A stretch of 64,000 bases of DNA from Puffinus mauretanicus (Eukaryota; Chordata; Aves; Procellariiformes; Procellariidae), in the NCBI GenBank assembly GCA_023333565.1, contig JAJKFH010000385.1, forward strand, positions 1,860,001-1,924,000. The letters are read 5' to 3'. The notes below the pieces were generated by a model. It worked only from the letters and a program-made list of their open reading frames with translations, did not search any database and was not told the DNA's origin. A program made the translations under genes and the position numbers. Positions 13,010 through 25,437 of the stretch are shown here, one piece after another. Every line of letters starts with the position of its first letter. Position 1 is the stretch's first letter.

Positions 13010-14680
13010 CCTGGCACGAGGTGAGCCGCGCTCCCCCGTGTGCTCACAGCTCCTCTCCCGGGTGGGCTCCACGCCGCCGGCCTGCCCGGGACGACTGCGC
13101 GGGCCTGGCAACAGGGCACCTTCTCCCGAGAGAACCACCTGCCTTTGAGACCTCCCCGCCCGAGACAAACCAGCGCACATCGTCGTGCTCCGCACCGCCC
13201 TGGCTGCAGAAGCGCACCCAGTCCAAGCGGGTGCAGAGCCCTGGCACCCTTCCCCAAGGCAGGCAGGTTAGCGCTGCCCTCCTGACTGGCAGCCCGGGGT
13301 TTATTTCTCCTATCTCGGTGGCTCGTTGTGGAGCGGCGTGACCCTGCGCCCACCCGCAGCCTGGGAACAGGCACATGTTTCTCGGGTCGACGTCCCGCTG
13401 GGCGAAAGGAAGAGCGCGACCTGCCCCGGCACCGCCACGGCCGCGAGGGAGCCGCCGGGCCGACCGCCATGGCGGCCGCCCCCACACGGGAAGGGCGGGA
13501 AGGCGGTGGAGGGGGCCGGCGGCGAGGCGGAGACTCCGTCCCGGCTCTCGCAGGCCGCGTCCCGGCTCGCGCATACCCGCCGGTAGTGCCACGACCCGGC
13601 GGGCGCGTTTTGTTCGCCCCTCCACAGCCCCCGCAACAGGGCTCCAGCCTGGCCTGAGGAGCCGCGGCTCACAAACACGGCGCCGCGCCTGATTCCCCCA
13701 CCTCCTCTCCGGGGCGCGCCCCGCCACCTGCGCCCACGGGCCTCCCGTTTGACGGCGAGTTCCCCCTCCCCAAGTTAAGAAAGGGACAGCGAGGGAGTTC
13801 GTTGCCTCCACCGAGCTGAGGCGAAGGACGGGCCCTGTGAGACCCAGGGGCTGCCCGCCGCCTCCGCCGGCAGGGAGCGGAGACCCGCCGGCGGGGGCGG
13901 GCTCGCCTGCCCGGGCAGCCACCCGCTAAAATAACACCCTCCAGGCGCCGGGCGTGAGGAGCCGCGGCGAAGCGATCTGCCTCGACGCGCCGCGGGAGGC
14001 AGGATGCAGCCGCGGCGGGACGCGGGCAGCTGCCAGACCCTCCGTTTTAAAGTGTAACTGGTTATTTTTAAATTATGATTATTTTTTTGCAGGAGTTTCT
14101 AAGGGGCTCCCCCTCCCCGCCTCAGGCTCGCCGCTTTCCCCCCCCCCCCCGCCATCTCCTCCTCCCTCACCCAACTCTCCCTCCGGGACTCCGCTCCGGC
14201 CGCCGCGGGGGAGTCCGAGCAGGTGGGTGGGAAGCGCTCCTGCCCCTGAGCCCCACGGGCTTTAACTCCCCGGAGCCAGCCCCCCGCCCGCCTCGCCCCA
14301 GCCCTCGAAGGAGACGAAGCGGAGCTCACACCGACCTGCGCGGGCATCGGCGGGGGAGCAGCCGGTGGGGGTGCGGCCGCTCGTTTTCACGCGGGGCTGT
14401 GGGTGTTGAGGCGGCTGCGGGAGAGCCGCTTCCCTCCCCTCTGGCCGCTCTTCCCCTCGCTGCGCCGCATCTGATAAGGCGAAAGGGTAGCGAAAGGAGG
14501 CGGGCAATTATAGAGCTGAAGGTGGAAAGAAGGGGGGAAAAAAAGAGGCATGAGCGATGCCTGAGATCCAGCCCTCCGCCCCCGAGCCCGACCTCCGCGG
14601 CGGGGGCGCGGCCAGGTGCGCGGGGAGGCAGGGCCGGGGTGGGCTCCGGGCTGGAGGGGGATTTCAGGCAGCGTTACATA
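13010..14680 (-). promoter_or_regulatory. COL14A1: CpG island, likely COL14A1 promoter and untranslated exon 1
   Basis: The only long, dense CpG-rich stretch in the window (many CCGCGG/GGCGCG words) in an otherwise AT-rich background. It lies 2.6-4.2 kb upstream of the signal-peptide exon, which begins with a splice acceptor and so needs an upstream exon. Visible elements include a palindromic YY1-like CCGCCATGGCGG (13464-13475), a GATA-type TGATAAG (14472-14478) and a C13 homopolymer. Several candidate minus-strand GTGAG donors occur (for example near 14166 and 14325); I cannot choose one, so exon 1 is not delimited. The long frames across the island on both strands are expected from its high GC content and are not called as genes. 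A divergent plus-strand transcript is possible. Confidence 0.75.
14138..14150. repeat. C13 homopolymer within homopyrimidine tract
   Basis: A run of 13 C followed by CCTCC/CTCC-rich sequence to about 14190. It could form triplex or G-quadruplex structure on the minus strand, and is a likely assembly-gap or sequencing-error site. Confidence 0.85.
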
Positions 14681-17600
14681 TGCAGGTGCTGTGCTTCTCA
14701 GTGTCCTCTTTCTTCTGGTTTTGCTGCCTTTTAACTGGTTTTCCTCTCCCCGAAGTTCCTCGTTCACTTCGTTTTAAATGATTTAGAAGGTGCCTACTCC
14801 GCAGTACGTCTTGGAATGCAAGTATACCCCAGTGCCGGGTATTGCGATGTGTGGATTAATGATTCATCGGGGAAATATTTATATTAAAGCGTTCCAGCAC
14901 TTGTCTGGCTTAGTATAAACCTTGATTAAAAGCATCGTAGTACGTATGTGCATTTTTGCCATATGCATAGACACTGCAATGGGGACGTGAAATTGCAGAA
15001 TCTAGATTCATATAGAAATATCAGTTACCCTATGGTATTCCCTACTGAATTTACAATCAAGGCTACGACTCACGAAGTTTGTAAGTCCCAAGAATTTAAG
15101 AGGTGAACGAAAATATTCATTACAATGTGCCTTGGTCATCTGTATAAAATTACAAATGAAATCACTGAAGGACTTCAGTTAAGAAACAACAGGCGTAGGT
15201 TAAACAGAGATGTGCATCCCTTTCTTAATGTAAGTAGGATCCCCTTCCAGGGAAGGAGAAGGCGGCAAGTCTCAGGGAGATGACTGTGACTAAAGTCTGT
15301 AAAGCAGGACCTTCTGTTGCTGAGTAGGAATTCCCAGTCCCACAGACTCTTGTCGAAAGACACAGTGTACAGATATCTTTCCACTGAGACTGCAGAAGTG
15401 TTTGAGCTTTAGAGAAACTCTTTAAGACCAGTTGTTTTCTATAGCAAAGGTTAAAAAGCATTCCTAGATCTAAAAAGCATCTCCCAGCTCTAGGAATCTG
15501 GGAGATTCTGTCCTCTGCAGTTATTCTACTGCCAGCTGTGTGCAATGGCCAACGCTTTGTACCAGTCAAGAAGAGAGTAGCTTGCAAGCAATAAGATGTT
15601 CAGCTCATTGATCCTAAATGCGATACATTTTGTACCTTTTCAGAGCCTAATTTATGTATTCAGCTAAACAATAATGTCCGGAAGACAAGGAAGCAGATGG
15701 ATAGGTCTATTTGCAATGCCCTTGAAGCCTCAGTAAATGTAGAGATAAATCAGCCTAATCCATGAGTGCTTGCTGGCTCATGTATTTCAGGGCAGGACGA
15801 GGAACAGCCTGCCAAAGGGAGAGTCTGGCTCCCTCTCGCTCTCTTTTTTTTTCCCCTCCGGATTTATAATGTAGCATGCAAAGTCCATGAGCACCATCCT
15901 GTGGCTGCATCTAGTCAGAGTACTGGGACTCACAGTAAAAAGTCTTGAGGATCCCACTGGCCAATAAATAGATTCTGTAACTCTCTGCAGCCTTCAAATG
16001 TCTTTATACTTCAATTTTTAATCACTTGTTTGCATCAGCAATGAAACTAATATTTTAAGTTTATGCAAAGTATATGCTTTCAAGGGTAACTCAGCTGATT
16101 TTATTAATATCAGTTTATTTTCCTGATTTACAATGCTATTTTTACACTATTTGTCCACTTTTTAGAGTGAATCATGCTTGTTACCATTGAACTTTACTCA
16201 GCTTCCTCTGGAAAGGTAGATCTCCTTGCATAATTACAAGGAAGAGCTCATGTTGTTCAAAAGTTGAAGCTAAAACGTAAAGCTTCCTTGAAAGAGTTCA
16301 TATAAGTTGCACATCTGGAAATAGAGTAAGATCACAATATGCACAATATCAATGTACAAACGATTTACCAATGTCTCCTTCTTGTCTTCCTTCAAAAAAA
16401 AACGCAGAGTTTTGAGAAGAAATTTACTGAATGTGAATTGGCCCCATGAATTTGCCTTCTACTATTTTGAATTGTGATTTCAAAAGAGCAACAATGATTT
16501 ACAGCCATCACATTTTAAAAGTATTCAAACCAACAAGATTTTGACCATCCTTTGCTTGGCTAGTATAGATTCCACAAAATTTCTATCAATAGGATTACAT
16601 GGGAATGATGTTGAAAACACAGCTGGAAACAATTCCACTAGTCCAAGGCCAGTGCCACAAAGAACAGAATTAGCACAGGCTGGTGAGCTCGAAGTGAACT
16701 GGGCTGAGTATCTAATGGTACGATTGAACCAAGTAATGGATCACTGACAGCAGTATTTGTGGGAACTGAACAGAAACCAAAACAATGGATATTTTGGGTG
16801 GCGGTGGGGAAGAATTACACTGTAATTATCAATCCTCGGCTTTTTAGATTATCTTTCGCTTTTTAGGATATACTTAGAATATTTTTCTGACTTTTTCTGA
16901 TATATTACTAAATGCAATGTTAATTGTGGTGCCATTTTTCACAAGACTTTTGGGAAATAAGAATATCAAGTTTGGGGGATATTTTTAAATGGCAAATAAT
17001 TGAAAACTGATCAAGTGTTGTATTCTTTTATTACAATGACGTTTTTAAAGGTGACTAGTGTTTTTATATCCTAAACTAATATACCTTACAAAGAGATGTA
17101 CATATTTAAATGCCCTCTTTCCCTTAGCATCCAAAAAATTCCAGTCACATTCAAAGATTTTGACTATGGATATCCATATTTGCATGACTTGAACTAGTCC
17201 CTAGGCCTAACAAAAATTCCTAGGAATTTCTTTTTTTTTGCTATTAAAAGAACTGAAGAACACAAAGACAGAGGTAATACTTGAGGGAAAGCATAGCTGA
17301 CTTTTGCTTTAAATTTTGTAATTCTTATTAAATATGATGGTACATACAATGCTCTTTGGAAAGTGGTTTGCCAAGATCAGTCTGTCAACGCTTGCGATAA
17401 TTAAGTGATTTATGAAGTCATGTGCTGAGAGATCGGAGAAAGACTTAGGACTATGTTCTTCCCCAATTAAAAATACAGAAAAAATATTTTAATGAAAAAT
17501 GCAATTGTGGTACACCATCTTTAACGTAATAGCCATGCTTGCTTTTTAAAGTTTCTTGTCTTCAGTAGTTAAAACAATTTCACAGTTATTTTGTGATATG

Positions 17601-18660
17601 AATATGCAGTGAAATGACTTCTGAAAAGGGTAGCTATTTTTTGTGAATTTTTTTTTTCTAGTGACTTTCTTTGTGCTACAGCAGTTTCTCTGTTATCAAC
17701 CCCACAAATGTGGCTTTTTACAGCTCTATTTTTAGGCAGGAACTGCCAGAATAGTCCAGCTTTGCTTCGTTATCGGTCGGCATGTCTGATGAGTCATTTT
17801 CATTTCCTTGAAACTTTTTAGAAGATTTCAGTGCTGTCAGCACTTTAGTGAGCTGCTAGGTTTATTCATCTGAAGTTTATTACACATAATGAGGTAAGTG
17901 AAAGGGATACATAGGAAGCCAGATTGATGCCATGGCCATTGAAGTGTAACTGTTCGTGTTTAGGTTTGGTCCTTCTCCTCTAAATGTGCAGGAAAGGGAG
18001 CAAAACTGGGCAAAGGGAACATAAGGAGATGGAAAAATACAACTATTTCTCGGTTATGTATTTTTCTGTTCATCTGTCAGAACGAGGATTCCAGAAGGTA
18101 ACAGGAAGAATGATGAGTTTAGTGTTTCATAAAGTTAGTTTTTCGTTCTGTAGTCAAATTAGATCCCTTTAGATTTGTGCAGTGAGATTCATCTGTCCTG
18201 GGTTTACACTTCAACATCTAAGCTAGTTGCTGAGCCCTTTTCTGGCCAATGCTGAGGAACAGACATAGCTGTATGAGCCTGGAGACATGGCCAGGAACTA
18301 AGCTCCCTCTTCTTAGCCTCTGACAAGTGTAGCTTATCCAGATCCATTTAGGGAGGGAGTTCAGCCACACGTAATAGTCCTTGAGCAGCAGGGAGCCTGA
18401 GTTCAGCCTGCCGAGAAACTGGAGCCCTAGCTGCTAATTCCTGCACCCACAGCCTCCTCACAGCTGCAGTGAAAAGGCAGTCCACCGGAGAAGTGACGTT
18501 ATCCTCTCTGATGTGCATATGTGCCTACACGGTAGGAGCTCACCTTACCTCACTGGACAGGGAGGGCTCATGTGTGCTCATTCTCCCTCAGGCTGTGAGG
18601 TGCAGGAAGAGTTCCCTGGTCTCCTGCTGGGCAATGTTCTGGACCCATGAGCATGACACA
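14681..18660. other. Intergenic, nothing recognised
   Basis: AT-rich sequence upstream of the COL14A1 CpG island. No exon with convincing splice sites and protein-like translation, no RNA gene and no repeat family could be identified by eye. Confidence 0.6.
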
Positions 18661-19795
18661 GGATCACAGAATTATTGGGCTTGGAAGGCACCTCTAGAGA
18701 TCATGTAGTCCAACTCTCCCTGTTCAAGGAGAGTCAGCTAGAGCAGGTTGGCCAGGGCCATGTCAAGTTGAGTTATGAGTATGTCCAACAATGGAAACTC
18801 CACAACCTCTCTGGCCAACCTACTCCAGTGTTTGACCACCTTCACAGTAAAAAAAAAAAAACAACAACCCCAATGTTTTCTTGTGTTCAGATGGAATTTC
18901 ATGTATTTCAATTTGTATCCATTTCCTTTTACCCTGTTGCTTGGCACCAATGAGAAGAGTCTGGCTCCATCTTCTTCATTCCCTCCCATCAGGTATTTAT
19001 CCATATGGATAAGATGTCCCTGAGCCTTCTCTTCTCTAGGATGAACGTCCCAGCTCTCTCAGCCTCTCCTCTTTATGAAAGATGCGCCAAGCCCTTAATC
19101 ATCTTCATGGCCCTTCACTGGACTCAGTCTGATGTCTCTCTTGTACTGAGGAATCCAGAATCCAGACGCGGCCTCACCAGGACTGGGTAGAGGGAAAGGA
19201 CCACCTCCCTCAACCTGCTGGCAGTGCTCTTCCCCGTGGAGGCCAGGAGGCTGTTGGCCTACTTTGCTGCAAGGGCACATTGCTGGCTCATGATCAACTT
19301 GTCTACCAGGACCCCCAGGGCCTTTTCTGCAAAGCTGCTTTCCAGCCAGTCAGCCACCAATGTATACTGGTGCCTGGGGTCCAAGGGCAGGACCTTGCAC
19401 TTCCCTTTGCTGAACAGGTTCCTGCTTCCCCATTTCTCCAGCCTGCTGAGGACACTCTGAATGGCAGCACAACCGTCTGGTGTATCAGCCACTCCTAGTT
19501 TTTTACCACCTGCAAACTTGTTCAAGGTGCACTCTCCACCATCAACCAGTTCATAAATGAAGAGGTTGAACAGTATTGGCTCCAATCAACCCCTGAGATA
19601 CATCACTAGTGACTGACCTCCAGTTGAACTTCATGCTGTTGATTGCAACTGCTTGAGCCCAGCAATTCAGCCAGTTTTCAATTCCCGTCACTGTCCACTT
19701 ATCTAGCCCGTGCTTCATCAGTGTGTCTATGAGGAAGTTATGGGAGAAAGTGTTACTAAAGTCAAGATAAACAACACTGCAGTCAAAATGCAATA
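18661..19795 (-). mobile_element. CR1 LINE, 5'-truncated, with decayed reverse transcriptase
   Basis: CR1 non-LTR retrotransposon on the minus strand. The 3' end is at about 18661 (reads ...AATAATTCTGTGATCC on the element's strand) and the 5' truncation falls inside the reverse transcriptase near 19795. Two overlapping frames preserve RT pieces: one with CSVVYLDFSNTF and LMKHGLDKW (19551-19793), one with ILFNLFIYELVDGGECTLNK and DTPDGCAAIQSVLSRLEKWG (19259-19585). Where CR1 has FADD, the copy has FAGG, so the catalytic aspartates are lost. A frame break separates the two parts. The segment below about 19250 corresponds to the rest of the C-terminal region and 3' UTR. The copy is inactive. Confidence 0.93.
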
Positions 19796-22700
19796 TCTGT
19801 AATCACTGCTCCTGCTTGCTCCCAGACTGCATCAACTGGCCCGAGACAGCGCTGCAGTTGACGGGCAAATCCTGGCAGGCTGCTAGCACAGAGGCAGGGG
19901 CACCCTCAGGAAAGAAGACAGACCAGACTTTATGAGGTTTGGATCTATCAGCAGCTGGAAATAGGTAGGCACAAATACAGCATTAGGCTGGCAAAAGTGA
20001 GCACAGATTTCTTTTCACTGGATTACACTGCAGTGCAGATTAAGTTGCAGCCCACCAATGGTACAATATAACGCAGTGAAGGAAGGGTTCCCCCCATTTT
20101 TTACTGAATAAGCAGAAGACCAACAGATTCTGGCTGGCTGTGCCAGAAGTAATTTTCTTTGGAATGAAATCCAGGCTGAAATGAATATTTAAACCCAGTA
20201 AGAGCTGGAAGCAATGCCATGGTGGTCTCTGTAATATATACCTTGAGTAATGAATACAAGAGATGTCTGGAACAAGGAAGAATTCCTTTCCAAATAGTAT
20301 GTATCTTAAGCTATTACCTAAAAGAAGCAGAGCTTCTTGTCTGAGCTCCTACCCTATACAATCTTGAACACTGTAATTACACATCTCTGGTCAGCCTCAA
20401 TCTACTTTAAGCACTTTTCTAGTACACATGTCCATGAGAGTAAAATTCTTGACAAAAGGAGTAAGATTTGTTAAATGCTGTTCAATGATTGATTTTTCCA
20501 GCTTGTCAATTAATGCAAAACTATGAATTTTCAGTTTTTCTAATTTGCAATTTTTAGAAAAGCATGTCTGTTCATCAGACTCTGAAAAATAATTAGAGTT
20601 GTATCCTAGAATAATATTGCATGACAACACACAAGTTTTTTTTGCCACTGAATAAACACCTGAACAAAACTCTCCTTTAAGACAGCAGTTTATATTGCTC
20701 ACAAATTTTATTCATCTAAACTGTTTCCTTTGTTCAGTTTTAAACAGCCTGGTTCTCTTTGCTGCTTTTGTTTTAAGGGATTTGAAGTGGATGATGAGAT
20801 TCAGAATGGGTGCTTTGTTCCCCTACACGTTTTTAAGCATTACAATTGAAATTTTCAAGAACAGACTTAATCTTCCAATATTTATTTAAGCATATCTTAA
20901 ACATATAAAGTTAGCTTTCCCCGAATAAAATATAGAATTGACCTTAGCAGAAATTTTGTGAAAGAGAAATGGTACTGCGACTTGTATTTGTCAAAGAAAA
21001 AGCTATTATGGTAAAAAATTGTAGCCTGTGCTTCAAAGTAATTTTATACAAAATGTGAATGGAGAAAGCCAAGAGAAATATGAATATTTCGTTTGTTGCA
21101 AACAGCTCAATAAAATTACCCCCACGCAAATACTTACTGAAGAAATTCAGTATGCCTTCCAGTTTTACATTTCAGGGGCATTTAAGCAGCTGAAATAACT
21201 GTCAGTTAATTGTTCCAATTAATATCGATACTAAAAATCAGTATACTGGAAATCTCACTTTATCAGGTACAAGAAGAATTTACAGCAGTTTTAAACATTT
21301 TTTCCAGTTGTGAAGCAATAACAGAGGGGGGCAGTCTTGGACAAAAATCTCTTTTGTGTATTAACAAACCTCTACCTTTCTAGCTTCTGTGTATCAAATT
21401 CAAGTACTGTGTCTGCTAAATAAACCCACTTTAATAGTTCCCGTGCTTTGACCTACACTGTAAGAGTTGAGAAATGATCAGCTGTAAAGACCTGTATTAC
21501 CCAGCTTTTGTGCAGAAGGGTTCCACCCAGCCAAAGCCAACTCATAAAGCTCCTCTACAGAAAAGAAGGTGCTACCATGGGGTGGACTGTGGTGCTGCTC
21601 AGGATTACTGCTAAAGTCATAGAGTGTACCTACACTGCAAGAGTACGTGTGACTCTTGTCAATGAGCTGTCCCTAAGACTGAGATGGCCATTTGCTGTCT
21701 CGAGATTTGCCAAGAATTGTTAGGATAAAGAGAAGAAGGAGGCAAAGTTTTGGTTCTACTCCGCTTGTGTTGCAGAACTAGCTCTCTCTGTCGCATACGC
21801 ACCCAGGAAGTGCTTGGGCAATTCCCATTGAACATGAATTAAGTGTCTTAAATATAAAGCCAAAAATAACAGGAAATTACACAGGAGGAAAGCAAGTGTA
21901 TATACTAGCCTTAAACAAATAGCTGGCAGAAATTACACTCCAAAGCGATTGATCTGATGACTTAAAGAATTGCAGGGTATTGTGACAAAGAATGTGAAAA
22001 CTGTAAAAAGGAGAGGCAGTAGTCTACAACCACAAAAGGCAGATAAGATCTCAAAAGCTTTTGGGTTAGCCTTTTTTTTTTTTTCACCTCGCTCTCAACG
22101 CTCAGAGACTATATTTTATGCAGTTGTGCAAGTTTTTGCAGCATCTGGATCTTGCATTGAACATCACCTCAATCTATGTTCTTCACAAAACCCAGGTAAA
22201 AATGGGACATTCAGCAACACTCCATCCATGATGCTACTCCATTTTCCAGTATTTGTTTGTTTAACTGTAGTGACTGACTTTTCATCACAGGCTTTTTGAC
22301 AAAGTACTGTAATCTGCATGTCATCTCTTCTTTTTTTTGCTATTTCCTTTAGATTATCAAGTTTGGGCCCTATTGTAATCTTTAATTTACTGGTGGTGTC
22401 CTTCATAAATGCTAGTTTAAATGTTCTTGTAATATTGGCACTGGCCGCAGTAATGTTCTTTATCTTATGCTTCACAGAAAAAAGCTTGTCCAAGGCCTGT
22501 TTTACATTAGCCCAGTGCTTAAGGTAAGTCAGATTACAACAGGGCCTCAAAGAGCACGATGTTTCTTCCAGCACAATCTTCAGAGACACTAGTGGAATAG
22601 TGGATGTTCTTCACTATCTAGCACAAACAAAATCTCTGTGCCAAGGTTTGCAGTCTTGGAAGAATAGCCAAAACATCTGCTTTAGGCCACTGGGCATTTC

Positions 22701-23579
22701 ACAATGTTGATAATAATAATAATAATAACAATAATTCAGCACATGGGAAGGGGTTACTGCTGTTTGGGACACCAGCCAATCTGTCCCTTCAAATATTAGC
22801 AAGGTTTGACTTGGAGAATTAGTCCTTAAAATCTGGAAGCTCTGAATGCTTTTGCACTGAGAAGCGAGCATGTGAGTCCTTGTAGTAACAAACCGTATGT
22901 TTGTATTTTTTCTGCATATGCTGGTTCATTAGAGCTAATATTAGCCTGTGTGAGAAACTGGGTATACAGACAATTAGACAGCAGATCAATTAAATCAAGA
23001 TGGATCATGTTCCTATTCTGTCCCGTTCAATTCTTTTTTCCCGATGCCAGCCAAAGGAATGACTTGCCTCCCTGTCTCCCATATAGCACAGGTAACCTCC
23101 ATGGGGGAGTCAGACTATTCTTTGACTGACATGAATCTTTGGAAAGCTCCCCCTCTCACCTTCCCTGCTCTCCATCACTGTTCACACGGCCAGCCTGGAA
23201 AGCCTACCTGGGAAGCTGAAGAGGAGGAGAGTGGGGTTTTGGGGCAATGAGCCTTCCTCAGTAAAATAATTCTTCACTAGACCTAAGATATGCAAACGGT
23301 AGGAGTCTACAATGAGGACTTGAATCTATGATAAAAGCAACTTGATTGGGATTTGACTGTATTCCATTAAAATCAAGAGCGAAACTCATTGCTAGGGAAG
23401 AGGGAGGATAGGATCAGGATAGGATCTTTATTTTAAAGAGAGCTATAAGCAGCTTTGAAATTCAGTAGGCTTCAGGCTCAGCTCTCACACAGCTCTCCCT
23501 GAGCAGTTCTCCACCAGGTCATGCAGAGCCATCCAGAGGTCTGTCCATTAGCTGCTTCTGAACTGTGTCAGTAGAAGAG
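19796..23579. other. Intergenic, no gene recognised
   Basis: Mostly AT-rich. Two moderately long minus-strand frames (20397-20702 and 22164-22589) lack splice or start support and are about what chance gives. The segment contains a short ATA microsatellite. Confidence 0.55.
22709..22735. repeat. (ATA)n microsatellite
   Basis: Seven or so ATA units with one interruption (gataataataataataata then acaataatt). Confidence 0.9.
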
Positions 23580-24171
23580 TGTCGTGGTTTAACCCCAACT
23601 GGCAACTCAGCCCCACACAGCTGCTCGCTCACTCCCCCCGGTGGGATGGGGGAGAGAATCGGAAGGGTAAAAGTGAGAAAACTCATGGGGTGAGATAAAG
23701 ACAGTTCAATAGGTAAAGCAAAAGCCGCGCATGCAAGCAAAGCAAACAAGGAATTCATTCACTCCTTCCCATGGGCAGGCAGGTGTTCAGCCATCTCCAG
23801 GAAAGCAGGGCTCCATCACGCGTAACGGTGACTTGGGAAGACAAATGCCATCGCTCCGAACGTCCCCCCTTCCTTCTTCTTCCCCCAGCTCTATATGCTG
23901 AGCATGACGTCATATGGTATGGAATACCCCTTTGGTCAGTTGGGGTCAGCTGTCCCAGCCGTGTCCCCTCCCAGCTTCTTGTGCACCCCCAGCCTCCTCA
24001 CTGGTGGGGTGGGGTGAGAGGCAGAAAAGGCCTTGGCTCTGTGTAAGCACTGCTCAGCAGTAACGAAACCATCCCTGTGTTATCAACACTGTTTCCAGCA
24101 CAAATCCAAAACACAGCCCCATACAAGCTACTATGAAGAAAATTAACTCTATCCCACCCAAAACCAGCACA
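23580..24171 (-). mobile_element. Solo LTR of an avian endogenous retrovirus (5-bp target duplication AAGAG)
   Basis: A 592-bp element with TG...CA termini on both strands, flanked by identical 5-bp direct repeats AAGAG (23575-23579 and 24172-24176). On the minus strand it starts TGTGCTGGTTTTGGGTGGGA and ends GGGGTTAAACCACGACA, which I recognise as an LTR type common in bird genomes. A 5-bp duplication is usual for class III (ERVL-like) elements. No internal gag/pol sequence adjoins it, so it is a solo LTR left by recombination between the two LTRs of a provirus. The orientation is inferred from a TATA-like box and CRE in promoter order on the minus strand. Confidence 0.9.
23888..23912 (-). 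promoter_or_regulatory. LTR core promoter elements: CRE plus TATA-like box
   Basis: A perfect palindromic cAMP-response element TGACGTCA at 23905-23912. It is followed on the minus strand, about 10 bases on, by a TATA-like CATATAGAG. Order and spacing fit an LTR U3 promoter reading on the minus strand. Confidence 0.6.
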
Positions 24172-25437
24172 AAGAGGAACAGGCAGTAATGATGCATTTT
24201 GTTACTGACATCAACTGTTAAGCGTAAAGGTACATTTCCTAAAATCATGTTTCTGCCTTTTTTTACAGAGTGAAGTAATATTCTTTGCATTATATCTGCT
24301 GATAGCTTTAAAAACTTGTGTAGTTATTGCCTGCACTCTAAAGAAAAAGAGAAATAACTGGAAAAATTGAAGAATAGCTTTGTTTCTCCAGCGTGCTACA
24401 TTCTTTATATATTTTATCTTTCAAAAAATATTCCACCCCTGGCCTTTTGCCATGTTCAGAAAGTATTACAACCACAAGGCAGGGCAAGTAAGTTCAGATT
24501 ACTATGTACATTCTGTTCATTTTCAAAAATTTTCCTCATAAAACTTATAAAATATTTCATGGTAGGTAAAATTTTCTGAACAGAGGAACAAACAGATGAA
24601 CACCGTAAGAGTGCAGTGCCCTGATTTATTTCTGGGTTCGCAGGATTAGGTGAGAGCCTTGTGTGCCACACTTAAAGTAACTCATTAAAATAACTGCCTG
24701 AACAAGACTTGGTGCTTTAATGATGCTGAATAACCACCTTGTATATCAGTGGAACAGCATAATTCTGTATTGGCAGTAGTCACAATGAGCATCCACTCTC
24801 TTTTTTGTTGTCTTTTTTTTCTAGAGTGATTTAGAGAATCATCATAGTCAAATCCGCGCTTCTTACATTGAATAATATTGCATATTAAACCAAGGCTGCA
24901 TTTGGTCAGCAAGTCCAGTTCGGATTTACAAAATAAGTTCCTAAATATGAGTTCTTTTATCTTTCTGCTGTTAAAATCAACCTGCCAATAAAAGGTCAGA
25001 CTGTAATTTTGCGTCTACTTTCATAGTCAAGTGTCATTTTTGTATAGTTAATGGAATTATTCCTGATTTTCAAGTGGGTAAATAAAACACAAGCTCACCA
25101 TAAATATTTATATTCACTATTGTCATTTGCCTAACTGCATTCTCAAAGAATATTCAACACTACTTGTTAAACTAGTGTTAATTTTCTTCACTTGCCTAGT
25201 GAGCATGTAAGATTCATACGGCTTTCTATATGTGATTAATGTCAGTAATAAAGTTAGAATTATTGATGAAGGTAAAATTAAATATCTGAACTCTTCATAA
25301 TTCACAGTCCTTTTACATGAGCAAAACCCACATATTACAGCTGTCATAGTTAAAAGGATGTTAACCTGTTATATTACTTAAAAATTCCTACTTATGTTGT
25401 TTTACTAAAAATATGATATGATCAGTAGCAATACTCA
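24172..25437. other. Intergenic, nothing recognised
   Basis: AT-rich sequence between the first solo LTR and the CpG-rich patch. No gene, RNA or repeat family recognised. Confidence 0.6.

Noticed and set aside
13044..13922. 292-codon minus-strand frame and others in the CpG island
   Set aside because: High GC removes stop codons in all frames; composition is Arg/Gly/Pro/Ala-rich with no domain, and overlapping frames are open on both strands.
14075..14734. 219-codon plus-strand frame in the CpG island
   Set aside because: Same composition effect; no conserved text.
19224..19498. Plus-strand frames over the CR1 copy
   Set aside because: Antisense shadows of the CR1 reverse transcriptase.
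20397..20702. 101-codon minus-strand frame
   Set aside because: An upstream stop in frame and no usable acceptor; the length is ordinary for chance.
22164..22620. About 150-codon open minus-strand frame with lysine-rich, protein-like text
   Set aside because: It starts with GTG, has no convincing splice sites and no recognised similarity. By my estimate a few frames of this length are expected by chance in six frames over 64 kb of AT-rich DNA.
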